Origin: Burkholderiaceae bacterium
GTDB taxonomy: Bacteria > Pseudomonadota > Gammaproteobacteria > Burkholderiales > Burkholderiaceae_C
Assembly: GCA_023150375.1 (NCBI GenBank)
Contig: JAKLLA010000001.1
Coordinates: 186,001 to 250,000, forward strand
Direction of reading: 5' to 3'
DNA: 64,000 bases
The notes below the pieces were generated by a model. It saw only the letters and a program-made list of their open reading frames with translations, was not told the DNA's origin and made no database searches. Each line of letters opens with the position of its first letter. The stretch's first letter is position 1. Below are positions 49,493 through 58,094 of this stretch, piece by piece. A program made the translations under genes and the position numbers.

Positions 49493-50398
49493 TCAGGCGG
49501 GCGAACGGGCACGGTAGCCCAGCCCGGCCAGCAGGTCGAAGGCGTCGGGTCGCACGTCGCGGGCCTGCACGCTGCGGCGCAGGAAGGCCTCGCTGACCAC
49601 GCCGTTGTCCAGGCACTCCTTCAGCAGGTCGAAGAAGAAGCGCTCCTGCCGCGGATCCGGATGGGGCTGGAAGCGCCGTCGTGCGCCGAGCAGGCCACGC
49701 TCGCGCAGCCAGCGCCGCAGCCGCCCGCCCAGGCTCTGGAAGTTCATGTTGAAGTCGATCGGCAGCCCGGTCTTCCAGGGCTGCGTCAGCCGCTCGGTCA
49801 TGTGCAGCAGGCGGGTATCGTCCTCGAGCTTGTCGAAGGAATTCCAGACCTCGGGCAGGTCGCCGATGCGCTCGGGGTCGATGTCGCGCAGCTGGATCCA
49901 GGCCTTGTAATCCAGCCGGCCGGCGAACATCGCCTCGACCTGTTCGTCCCAGCGCCAGTCGGCCAGGCGGGCACAGTCCAGCACCATGACGCTGCTGGCG
50001 AAGCGTCCGGCCCCACCGCCCTTCTCCGGCGGCAGATTGCGCGCCAGCAACGCCTTGCCGCCCATGTCGCAGGTGAGCAGGTCCATGATGTCACCCCCGA
50101 CGGAGAACACATCCGGGTCGGTCATCACCGCGCGCCCCTGGAAACCCATGAGCTGCGGCGCCATCATGCGCAGTGGCGTGAAGGACTGCAGGTCGTCGTT
50201 GTGCCAGGTCGCCATGCGGCCCATGCGCAGGTAGCGCTGGCCCTCGCGCCCGTACAGCTGCGGCGTCTTCTCGAGCTCGACGATGCGCACCTCGAAGTCG
50301 TCGGGCCGGCGACTGAACTTGCGAAACGAGTAGGCCGACAGCAGCGCGCCCAGCAGCTGCTGCTCGTTGGTATGGACGAAGACGACGGGCTTGCTCAT
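49493..50398 (-). CDS. Glycosyltransferase-like protein, GT8-type layout
   Basis: A 301-residue protein. MSKPVVFVHTNEQQLLGALLSAY opens in two parts and resembles the nucleotide-sugar binding start of GT-A enzymes. FEVRIVELEKTPQLY and FQGRAVMTDPDVFSVGG follow; the latter has an aspartate pair that is a likely metal site (about 114-116). CARLADWRWDEQ and VWNSFDKLEDDTRLLHMTE complete it, recalling family 8. The start at 50398 is chosen over a longer one because SKPVVFVHTN is the likely beginning of the fold. It lies between the third paralogue and the polysialyltransferase-like gene. Confidence 0.68.
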   Translation of the reverse strand: MSKPVVFVHTNEQQLLGALLSAYSFRKFSRRPDDFEVRIVELEKTPQLYGREGQRYLRMGRMATWHNDDLQSFTPLRMMAPQLMGFQGRAVMTDPDVFSVGGDIMDLLTCDMGGKALLARNLPPEKGGGAGRFASSVMVLDCARLADWRWDEQVEAMFAGRLDYKAWIQLRDIDPERIGDLPEVWNSFDKLEDDTRLLHMTERLTQPWKTGLPIDFNMNFQSLGGRLRRWLRERGLLGARRRFQPHPDPRQERFFFDLLKECLDNGVVSEAFLRRSVQARDVRPDAFDLLAGLGYRARSPA

Positions 50399-50417
50399 CG
50401 GAGGCCTCCGGGCCGGT

Positions 50418-51161
50418 TCAGGTCCGCCAGTGCTCGGCGATCCAGGGCGCCGGGCGGGCAAAGCGCCAGTTGCCGTTGCTGCGACCGGCCAGCGCGTCCG
50501 GCGGATTCATCACGCCGTGGAAGACGAGGATGCGCGCGCCCTTCGGAATGGCCGGATCGCGCCAGTAGTTGCGCGGGAAGCGCGGGATGCAGTGGTACTT
50601 CCAGCTGGCACACCACTCGGCGGGCCAGTAGGACAGGCGGCCCTGCCGGTGCAGGTAGTCCGACAGGTAGGCCTGCTCGTTGCGAACCTGCCGGCGCACC
50701 TGCTCGAAATGCTCGCGGAAGTACTGCAGCATGTCCGCATGCGCCCCGAGCTGGAAGCGGTAGACCGAGGAGTTGCCGGTGACCCGCCAGGGCCGCTTCC
50801 AGTCGTGGATGATCAGGAACTCGCCCGGCAGCTCGAAGAAGGGCGTGAGGTCGTCGACGATCACCACGTCCAGGTCGAGGAAGAGCGCGGTGCCGCGCAG
50901 CCCGTGCAGATCGGCCGAGAAGGTGGTCAGCTTGGTCCAGCCACGCTCGGGCAGGCCCGCGGGCAGGTCCAGCGGCGGAATCGGCAGACAGCTCACCTCG
51001 GCGCGGATGCCCTCGCTGCGGTCGGTCAGGCAGACGAAGCGGAAGGGGCCGCGCAGATGCCGCGCGACCATCGCATACAGCCGGTTCACGTACTCCGGAC
51101 CGTACTTGGTGCCCCACTTCATGCACAGCACGACGCGATCGGCGAGCTCGGCAGCGTTCAT
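50418..51161 (-). CDS. Glycosyltransferase-like protein, paralogue 3 of an unnamed family
   Basis: A 247-residue copy of the family at 44736 and 45517, found on the other strand. It holds VLCMKWGTKYGPEYVNRLY, FVCLTDRSEGI, FLDLDVVIVDDL (metal site), NSSVYRF, YWPAEWCASWK and PKGARILVFHG. It is preceded by a strong GGAGGAACT, and its ATG overlaps the lapB stop as ATGA. So lapB and this gene are translationally coupled. The same motif order in three copies argues for a common sugar-transfer function. The nearest relative cannot be named with certainty. Confidence 0.72.
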   Translation of the reverse strand: MNAAELADRVVLCMKWGTKYGPEYVNRLYAMVARHLRGPFRFVCLTDRSEGIRAEVSCLPIPPLDLPAGLPERGWTKLTTFSADLHGLRGTALFLDLDVVIVDDLTPFFELPGEFLIIHDWKRPWRVTGNSSVYRFQLGAHADMLQYFREHFEQVRRQVRNEQAYLSDYLHRQGRLSYWPAEWCASWKYHCIPRFPRNYWRDPAIPKGARILVFHGVMNPPDALAGRSNGNWRFARPAPWIAEHWRT

Positions 51162-52306
51162 AGTTCCTCCACCCGCTGCTGGGGAAAGCTGTCCCAGCTC
51201 AGGCAGCCCGGGCATTGCCAGAAATGACGCTGCGCCTCGAAGCCGCAGGCAGCGCAGCGGTAGCGCTGCAGCGGGCGCGCCGCGCGCGCCACCGCGTCGC
51301 GGGCCGCCGACTGGGCCCCCTCGGCCCAGGACGCGGACGGGGTGTCCAGCAGCGCCAGCGCCGCCGACAGGCTGGGCTGTTCGCGCAGCAGGGGCAGCAG
51401 CCGCTCGCACTGGCCGGGCGAACGGCCCTCCAGCAGGGCCAGCGCGCGCAGCAGATCCATGCGCGGCTGCCGGGCGAACAGCTCCTCGAGGGCGGCTCGC
51501 GCCACCCCGGTCTGGCCCGCCGCCCGGGCGCAGGCGACGTAGTCCTCGGCCAGCCGGCCGAAGGCCTCCGGGTCGCGCTGGCGCAGCTCGGCGTAGACGA
51601 GCATCGCCTCGGCCGGCCGCTCCAGCCGCATCAGCCGCTGGGCCTGCTGCACCAGCGGCCGCGCCGCCAGCGGGGCGACCTCGCGGGCGCGCTGCAATTC
51701 GGCCTCGGCGGTGGCCGCATCGCCCCGATCGTCGGCGGTCTGGGCCAGCTCGCAATGGAAGTGGGCACTGCGCACGGCGAACGAGCCGGTGCCGCTCTTC
51801 TCGAGCTGCGCCGCCACCTCGATGGCGGCCGGCCAGTCGCGCGAGCGCTCGTACAGCCCGAGCAGCGCCAGCCGCGCATCGGTCGCGAAGGCCGTGCCCT
51901 CGAGGGCGCGGAAGGCCGCCTCGGCGCGGTCGAACAGGCCGGCCTTCAGGAAATCCTGTGCCAGCGCATGCTGGGCCCGGTCGCGCTCGGTGGCCGCCAG
52001 ATCGGCGCGTTCGAGCAGATGCTGGTGCACCCGCACCGCCCGTTCGTACTCGCCGCGGCGGCGAAACAGGTTGCCCAGGGCGAAGTGCAGGTCGGAGCTG
52101 CCCGGATCGTGCTGCACCGCCTCGATGAAGGCGTCGATGGCCTTGTCCTGCTGGTCGTTGAGCAGCAGGTTCAGGCCCTTGAAGTAGGCCCTTGGCGAAG
52201 ACTCGACCTCGCGCCGCCACTGGCGCAGGTCGAGGCGCGAGGCCAGCCAGCCCAGGCCGAAGGCCACGGGCAGCCCGAGCAGGAGCCACTGAAGATCAAA
52301 TTCCAT
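51158..52306 (-). CDS. lapB: LapB/YciM lipopolysaccharide assembly regulator
   Basis: A 382-residue inner-membrane TPR protein. LapB in E. coli recruits the FtsH protease to LpxC and so limits lipopolysaccharide synthesis. An N-terminal hydrophobic anchor (about 7-24) is followed by tandem TPRs with FKGLNLLLNDQQDKAIDAFIE and LHFALGNLFRRRGEYERAVRVH in two parts. A rubredoxin-like zinc site at the C-terminus has CAAC and CPGC. Its length matches E. coli LapB (389). The start overlaps lapA by 11 bases. Its stop overlaps the downstream glycosyltransferase-like start as ATGA, which is unusual for lapB. Confidence 0.95.
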   Translation of the reverse strand: MEFDLQWLLLGLPVAFGLGWLASRLDLRQWRREVESSPRAYFKGLNLLLNDQQDKAIDAFIEAVQHDPGSSDLHFALGNLFRRRGEYERAVRVHQHLLERADLAATERDRAQHALAQDFLKAGLFDRAEAAFRALEGTAFATDARLALLGLYERSRDWPAAIEVAAQLEKSGTGSFAVRSAHFHCELAQTADDRGDAATAEAELQRAREVAPLAARPLVQQAQRLMRLERPAEAMLVYAELRQRDPEAFGRLAEDYVACARAAGQTGVARAALEELFARQPRMDLLRALALLEGRSPGQCERLLPLLREQPSLSAALALLDTPSASWAEGAQSAARDAVARAARPLQRYRCAACGFEAQRHFWQCPGCLSWDSFPQQRVEEL

Positions 52307-52619
52307 CGCGGCGGGCAGCGCCCAGGTCGAGGTCCGGCAGCGGCACAGGACGGGTGGCCGCTGCGGCCTCCTGAGTCGAGGCCGGCGCGGCGGCGACCTG
52401 AGCGCGCGCCTGGCGTCGCTCGCGCCACCACTGCGGCAGCATGGCCAGCACCCCGACCACGCAGCCGGCCGCAAAGGCGCCGAGCACGACGAAGACCATC
52501 GGCGCCTGGGTGGCCAGGCCGAAGAACCAGTGCAGGCGCACCTCGTGCTGGTTGTTCAGCGCGAAGGCAAACAGCACGAAGAAGACGGCGGCGCGCAGCA
52601 GCCAGTTCAGCACACGCAT
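52296..52619 (-). CDS. lapA: LapA (DUF1049) inner-membrane protein
   Basis: A 107-residue protein with two transmembrane segments (about 8-24 and 41-62) and the DUF1049 hallmark ALNNQHEVRLHWFFG between them. LapA works with LapB in lipopolysaccharide assembly control. The C-terminal 40 residues are alanine-rich and cytoplasmic. It begins the lapA-lapB-glycosyltransferase arm and is divergent from the VioA-like gene. In most betaproteobacteria it lies next to ihfB; here three genes and 3.1 kb lie between. Confidence 0.93.
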   Translation of the reverse strand: MRVLNWLLRAAVFFVLFAFALNNQHEVRLHWFFGLATQAPMVFVVLGAFAAGCVVGVLAMLPQWWRERRQARAQVAAAPASTQEAAAATRPVPLPDLDLGAARRDGI

Positions 52620-52895
52620 GGCGCCGCGATTCTAGTCGGGCGCCGGGCCGGGGGGCGGACGTGATGCCGGTCACGCCTGCTTGCGAGCCAGGGTGCCGGG
52701 GCGGCAATAATGGGCACTCGGCCGGCCCCGGCGCCGCCGGGTCGCGGGCGCTCCCGTGGCCCCGCGCCGGCAAGGCAGGGCGGCGGGACCGGAGTGGGGC
52801 GAAGCGCCCTGCATCGGGCGGCACAGGGCCGGCGGGCCGCCCCAGGCCGCGGGAGTCATCCTGCCCGCCCCCCAAGGATCCGCGCAGGACGCCTC

Positions 52896-54014
52896 ATGAG
52901 CAGCGATTCGAACATCTACGTCACGCAACCCAACCTGCCGAAGCTCGAGGACTTCGTCGACCTGCTGAAGGTGATCTGGGATCGCAAGATCCTCACCAAC
53001 GGCGGCCCTTTCCACCAGCAGCTCGAACAGGCGCTGGCCGAGCATCTGGGCGTGCGCCACCTGGCCCTGCTGACCAACGGCACCATCGCGCTGGTGACCG
53101 CGTTGCAGGCCCTGCGCATCCAGGGCGAGGTGATCACGACGCCCTACTCCTTCGTGGCCACCGCCCATTCGCTGCTGTGGAACGGCCTCGAGCCGGTGTT
53201 CGCCGACATCGACCCGCACACCTGCAACCTCGACCCCGAGCGCATCGAAGCGGCCATCACGCCCAGGACCACCGCGATCATGCCGGTGCACTGCTACGGC
53301 AACCCCTGCGACGTGCAGGCCATCCAGCGCATCGCCGATACCTACGGGCTGAAGGTGATCTACGACGCCGCCCATGCCTTCGGCGTGCAGCACCGCGGCA
53401 CCAGCCTGCTGAACTTCGGCGACCTGTCGGTGCTGAGCTTCCACGCCACCAAGGTCTACAACACCATCGAGGGCGGGGCGATCGTCTGTCCCGATGCGAA
53501 GACCAAGCAGCGCATCGACTTCCTGAAGAACTTCGGCTTCGCCGACGAAGTGACCGTGATGGCTCCCGGCATCAACGGCAAGCTCAACGAGGTGCAGGCG
53601 GCCTTCGGCCTGCTGCAGCTGCGCGAGGTCGACGCGGCCATCGCGCGGCGCAGCGAGATCGCCGCGCGCTACCGCGAGGCCCTGGCCGACATCGAGGGGC
53701 TGGCGCTGCTGCCGCTGCCCTCGGACACGACACCGAACCACTCGTACATGCCGCTGCGCGTGCAGGCCGGCTTCCCGCTCGGCCGCGATGCGCTCTACCA
53801 GCGCCTGCGCGAGCAGCAGGTGTTCAGCCGGCGCTACTTCTATCCGCTCATCAGCGACATGCCGATGTACCGCGGCCTGGCCTCGGCGCAGCCGGCCAAC
53901 CTGCCGGTGGCCCGCCAGGTGGCCGCCGAGATCCTCTGCCTGCCGATCTACCCGGCGCTCACCGACGCCCAGCAGCAGCGCGTCATCGACGCCATCCGCA
54001 GCTGCTGCCGCTGA
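52896..54014 (+). CDS. DegT/DnrJ/EryC1 sugar aminotransferase, VioA-like
   Basis: A 372-residue PLP-dependent aminotransferase that would aminate a keto-sugar nucleotide. It opens with VTQPNLPKLEDF, then LTNGGPFHQQLEQALAE, ITTPYSFVATAHSLLW, and DPHTCNLDPERIE, with HCYGNPCDV. K186 in SFHATKVYNT is the Schiff-base lysine, and NGKLNEVQAAFGL follows. It most resembles VioA, which makes dTDP-4-amino-4,6-dideoxyglucose from the 4-keto sugar. The family assignment is firm and the exact sugar is inferred. The ATG at 52896 follows ggatcc-like sequence without a strong ribosome-binding site. It is followed by an acyltransferase in the same direction. Confidence 0.85.
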   Translation: MSSDSNIYVTQPNLPKLEDFVDLLKVIWDRKILTNGGPFHQQLEQALAEHLGVRHLALLTNGTIALVTALQALRIQGEVITTPYSFVATAHSLLWNGLEPVFADIDPHTCNLDPERIEAAITPRTTAIMPVHCYGNPCDVQAIQRIADTYGLKVIYDAAHAFGVQHRGTSLLNFGDLSVLSFHATKVYNTIEGGAIVCPDAKTKQRIDFLKNFGFADEVTVMAPGINGKLNEVQAAFGLLQLREVDAAIARRSEIAARYREALADIEGLALLPLPSDTTPNHSYMPLRVQAGFPLGRDALYQRLREQQVFSRRYFYPLISDMPMYRGLASAQPANLPVARQVAAEILCLPIYPALTDAQQQRVIDAIRSCCR

Positions 54015-54053
54015 AGCCGGCCGAGCCCTCCGCCGCCCCGCCAGGAGTTCCCC

Positions 54054-54758
54054 ATGCCTTCCGATCCCACCCCTTCGACGGGGCCGTCCCGCCTGCGTCT
54101 GATCGGCCTCTACGGAGCCGGCGGATTCGCCCGTGAGGTGATGCCGCTGCTGCGCCAACAGTGCGCCCGGCCGGTCGACGGGGACCGGGCGGTGCAGACC
54201 CGGCTGGTCTTCATCGAGACCGAACCGGCACAGCGCAGCGTGAACGGGCTGCCCGTGCTGTCGGAGGACGAGTTCTTCGCGACGGCCTGCGACGAGCGCC
54301 TGTTCAACGTCGCCATCGGCAACTCCGCCGCCCGCGAGCGCATCGCGCAGACCTGCCTGGCCCGCGGTGCACAGCCGCTCTCGATCCGTGGCGCCATGGC
54401 CCGGGTCTACGACGGCAACCAGATCGGCGAGGGCGCCATCCTCTGCGACCAGAGCATCGTGACGTCGAACGCGCGCATCGGCCGCTTCTTCCACGCCAAC
54501 CTCTTCTCCTACGTCGCGCACGACTGCGTCATCGGCGACTTCGTGACCTTCGCGCCGAACGTGCACTGCAACGGCAACGTGCACATCCACCACCACGCCT
54601 ACATCGGCACCGGGGCCGTCCTGAAGCAGGGCACGCCCGAGCGCCCGCTGATCGTCGGGGAGGGGGCAGTGGTCGGCATGGGCGCCGTCGTCACCCGGGA
54701 TGTCGCGCCGCACACCACGGTGGTCGGCAATCCCGCCCGAGCGCTGCAGCGCAGCTGA
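54054..54758 (+). CDS. Sugar O/N-acyltransferase, PglD/NeuD/VioB-like
   Basis: A 234-residue left-handed beta-helix acyltransferase. An N-terminal Rossmann-like part has GLYGAGGFAREVMPLL and FNVAIGNSAARERI. From about residue 115 the hexapeptide repeats run (GNQIGEGAILCDQSIVTSN, then NARIGRFFHANLFSYVAHD). The catalytic histidine is H in YVAHDCVIG. The end is VVGNPARALQ. In the VioA-VioB route such an enzyme acetylates the 4-amino group. With the preceding aminotransferase it probably makes an N-acylated amino-dideoxy-hexose. It starts 40 bases after the aminotransferase gene. Confidence 0.87.
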   Translation: MPSDPTPSTGPSRLRLIGLYGAGGFAREVMPLLRQQCARPVDGDRAVQTRLVFIETEPAQRSVNGLPVLSEDEFFATACDERLFNVAIGNSAARERIAQTCLARGAQPLSIRGAMARVYDGNQIGEGAILCDQSIVTSNARIGRFFHANLFSYVAHDCVIGDFVTFAPNVHCNGNVHIHHHAYIGTGAVLKQGTPERPLIVGEGAVVGMGAVVTRDVAPHTTVVGNPARALQRS

Positions 54759-54781
54759 AGCCCGCATCGATCACACCGCCC

Positions 54782-55684
54782 ATGCCCCGCCCCTTCATCA
54801 TCTTCGCCCCCCGCTTCGACGAGAACAGCGGCGGCGCCGTGGTGCTGCACCGGCTGTGCGACCTGCTCAACCGCAGCGGGCAGCGCGCGCTGCTGTGGCC
54901 CTCGCGCGAGATCCTGTTCGACCCCTGGCGACCGCTGTACTCCTGGAACCGGCAGCGGCTGCAGCGGCGCTGGTATCGCAAGCACGGGCCGTACCGCACC
55001 TTCGAAGGCTTCCTGACCCCGCTGGCCACACCGGCGGACCTGAAGGGGGCGATCGTGGTCTATCCGGAGGTGGTCGACGGCAATCCGCTGCGCGCCGACC
55101 ACGTGGTGCGCTGGCTGCTGCACCGCCCGGGCTTTCACACCGGCCGGATCGACTATGGCCGCAACGATCGGTACTTCTTCTTCCAGAACGCCTTCGACGA
55201 CCCGAACCTGAACCCCGACCGGGACAACCTGCTCAGGACGGTCTTCATCCGCGACGACCTGTACCGCCAGGTCCATTTCGGCCCGCGCAGCGGCTGCTGC
55301 CACATCCTGCGCAAGGGGGCAGGCCGGCCGATGCAGCACGATGTCGCGAACTCGATCCTGATCGACGGCCTGAGCCACCAGGAGGCCGCGGCCGTGTTCA
55401 ACCGGGTGCAGACCTGCATCTCCTACGACCCGTACACGATGTACTCCCAGTTCGCAGCCCTGTGCGGCTGCGACTCGGTGGTGCTGCCCGAGGAAGGGAT
55501 GACCGAGGAGAGCTGGTATCCGGACCCGCGCGACCGCTACGGCGTCGCGCTGGGCTGGGAAGGCCTGGAGCAGGCCCGCCGCACCGCGCCGCTGCTGCTG
55601 CCCCGACTGAAGGAGCAGGAACAGGAGGCCAACGCCAGCGTGCAGCGCTTCGTCGAGAAGTGCCGGGGCTACTTCGGCGACTGA
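54782..55684 (+). CDS. Uncharacterised protein of a glycan locus, glycosyltransferase-like
   Basis: A 300-residue protein of no named family. The N-terminal half (FIIFAPRFDENSGGAVVLHRLCDLL, split) resembles the acceptor side of GT-B glycosyltransferases. IVVYPEVVDGNPL and YFFFQNAFDDPN follow, then the second half with CHILRKGAG, CISYDPYTMYSQFAALCGC and VVLPEEGMTEESWYPDP. The CISYDPYTMYSQ and ALCGC part looks like a conserved core. It is 23 bases past the acyltransferase stop, so the same unit. A role in adding the amino sugar made upstream is possible. It converges on ihfB with 33 bases between. Confidence 0.6.
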   Translation: MPRPFIIFAPRFDENSGGAVVLHRLCDLLNRSGQRALLWPSREILFDPWRPLYSWNRQRLQRRWYRKHGPYRTFEGFLTPLATPADLKGAIVVYPEVVDGNPLRADHVVRWLLHRPGFHTGRIDYGRNDRYFFFQNAFDDPNLNPDRDNLLRTVFIRDDLYRQVHFGPRSGCCHILRKGAGRPMQHDVANSILIDGLSHQEAAAVFNRVQTCISYDPYTMYSQFAALCGCDSVVLPEEGMTEESWYPDPRDRYGVALGWEGLEQARRTAPLLLPRLKEQEQEANASVQRFVEKCRGYFGD

Positions 55685-55717
55685 TCGCGCAGGCGACGCC
55701 GCCCGTGCCGCACAGGC

Positions 55718-56065
<348 letters not shown>

Positions 56066-56119
56066 GCGCGTGGCCCTCGGCCGGGGGGACTGCGTTCTGG
56101 AAGGAAGGCCTGGAATGTA

Positions 56120-56155
56120 ACAAGCCCCGCGCCGGGGGACCAGCGCGGGGCTTGT
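56120..56155 (-). terminator. 13-base stem hairpin between rpsA and ihfB
   Basis: acaagccccgcgc pairs exactly with gcgcggggcttgt around a ten-base loop. Read from the minus strand it follows rpsA and is trailed by a T-rich but interrupted stretch (TTACATT). It most likely ends or attenuates rpsA transcription before ihfB. A smaller hairpin with a gcaa loop at 56166-56191 precedes it. Confidence 0.75.
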
Positions 56156-56204
56156 AAAAAGTGGCCCGCCGCGCACCGCAAGGTGCGGCGGACGGACCCG
56201 TCGA

Positions 56205-57920
56205 TCAGTTGTGGCCCTGATCGAGCTTGGCCTTGAGCAGCGCGCCCAGGCTGGTGGTACCGGCGTTGCCGACGCTTTCGCGGTTGTCGGCCGACAGGCG
56301 CTGCAGGGCTTCCTGCTGCTCGGCGTTGTCCTTGGCCTTGATCGACAGCTGGATCGAGCGCAGCTTGCGGTCGATGTTGATGATCAGGGCGGTGACCTCG
56401 TCGCCTTCCTTCAGCACGTTGCGGGCATCCTCGACGCGCTCGCGGGCGATCTCGGAGGCACGCAGGTAGCCGGTGACATCGGCGTTGAGCTGGATCTCGG
56501 CACCGCGCGGGTCGACCGTCTTGACCTTGCCGGTCACGGTGGCGCCGCGATCGTTCAGCGTGGTGTAGCTGGTGAACGGATCGGTGTCGAGCTGCTTGAT
56601 GCCCAGGGAGATGCGCTCACGCTCCACATCGATGCCCAGCACGATCGCCTCGACGTCCTGGCCCTTCTTGTAGTTGCGCACGGCGCTCTCGCCCGGCTCG
56701 TTCCAGGACAGGTCCGACAGGTGCACCAGGCCGTCGATGCCGGCGGCCAGGCCGACGAACACGCCGAAGTCGGTGATCGACTTGACGGGGCCCTTGACGC
56801 GGTCGCCGCGCTTGAAGTTCTGCGAGAACTCGTCCCAGGGGTTGGGACGGCACTGCTTCATGCCCAGGCTGATGCGGCGCTTGTCCTCGTCGATCTCCAG
56901 GACCATGACCTCGACTTCCTCGCCCAGGCTGACCACCTTGGCGGGCGCGACGTTCTTGTTGGTCCAGTCCATTTCGGAGACGTGCACCAGGCCTTCGATG
57001 CCCGGCTCGATCTCGACGAAGGCACCGTAGTCGGCGATGTTGGTGACCTTGCCGAACAGGCGGGTGCCCGAGGGGTAGCGACGCGACACGCCGATCCAGG
57101 GATCGTCGCCCATCTGCTTGAGGCCCAGGCTGACGCGGTTCTTCTCGGCGTCGAACTTGAGGACCTTGGCGTTGAGCTCCTGGCCGACCGTGACCACCTC
57201 GCTCGGGTGGCGCACGCGACGCCAGGCCATGTCGGTGATGTGCAGCAGGCCGTCGATGCCACCCAGGTCGACGAAGGCACCGTACTCGGTGATGTTCTTG
57301 ACCACGCCGTGGACGATCGCGCCTTCGCGCAGCGTCTCGAGCAGCTTGGCGCGCTCTTCGCCCATCGAGGCCTCGACCACCGCGCGACGGCTCAGCACAA
57401 CGTTGTTGCGCTTGCGGTCGAGCTTGATGACCTTGAACTCCATGGTCTTGCCCTCGAACGGGCTCATGTCCTTGACCGGACGCGTGTCGAGCAGCGAGCC
57501 GGGCAGGAAGGCGCGGATGCCGTTGACCAGCACGGTCAGGCCACCCTTGACCTTGCCGGAGACGGTGCCGGTGACGAAGTCGCCGGACTCGAGCGCGGTC
57601 TCCAGGCTCAGCCAGGAGGCCAGGCGCTTGGCCTTGTCGCGCGACAGGATGGTGTCGCCGTAGCCGTTCTCGATGGCGTCGATGGCCACCGAGACGAAGT
57701 CGCCGACCTGGACTTCGATCTCGCCCTGGTCGTTCTTGAACTCGTCGATGGGCACATAGGCCTCGGACTTCAGGCCGGCATTGACGACCACGAAGTTGTG
57801 CTCGACGCGCACGACTTCGGCGGAGATCACTTCACCGGCGCGCAGGTCGGCACTCTGGAGCGATTCTTCGAACAGCGCGGCAAAGGATTCCATGCCGAGT
57901 TCGGCTGCTGCTTGGGACAT
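56205..57920 (-). CDS. rpsA: 30S ribosomal protein S1
   Basis: A 571-residue protein with six S1 RNA-binding domains, needed for translation of most mRNAs. Typical domain ends include [12 protein letters not shown] and the repeats beginning [30 protein letters not shown] and [10 protein letters not shown] (each a separate S1 domain). Domains 1 and 2, which bind the ribosome, are present, with [11 protein letters not shown] near the start. The ATG at 57920 is chosen; MESFAALF at 57893 is an alternative. It lies between aroA-cmk and ihfB, the conserved order. A small stem-loop in the 60 bases upstream could take part in S1 autoregulation. Confidence 0.97.
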   Translation of the reverse strand: MSQAAAELGMESFAALFEESLQSADLRAGEVISAEVVRVEHNFVVVNAGLKSEAYVPIDEFKNDQGEIEVQVGDFVSVAIDAIENGYGDTILSRDKAKRLASWLSLETALESGDFVTGTVSGKVKGGLTVLVNGIRAFLPGSLLDTRPVKDMSPFEGKTMEFKVIKLDRKRNNVVLSRRAVVEASMGEERAKLLETLREGAIVHGVVKNITEYGAFVDLGGIDGLLHITDMAWRRVRHPSEVVTVGQELNAKVLKFDAEKNRVSLGLKQMGDDPWIGVSRRYPSGTRLFGKVTNIADYGAFVEIEPGIEGLVHVSEMDWTNKNVAPAKVVSLGEEVEVMVLEIDEDKRRISLGMKQCRPNPWDEFSQNFKRGDRVKGPVKSITDFGVFVGLAAGIDGLVHLSDLSWNEPGESAVRNYKKGQDVEAIVLGIDVERERISLGIKQLDTDPFTSYTTLNDRGATVTGKVKTVDPRGAEIQLNADVTGYLRASEIARERVEDARNVLKEGDEVTALIINIDRKLRSIQLSIKAKDNAEQQEALQRLSADNRESVGNAGTTSLGALLKAKLDQGHN

Positions 57921-58094
57921 CGGGGACTTTCTGCGCCGGCAGGAGACCGGCGGCGGGGACCACTTCCGTGGCGGGTCAGGTTGTGAAACCGCGGCCCCGC
58001 GTGCCGGAGAAGGGCACTGGAGGGAGGGCCGCGGGCCCGGGAACACCCTGTCGGTCACCCGGATCGGCATGCGGCCTGGCCGCCTCGCGTCGCC

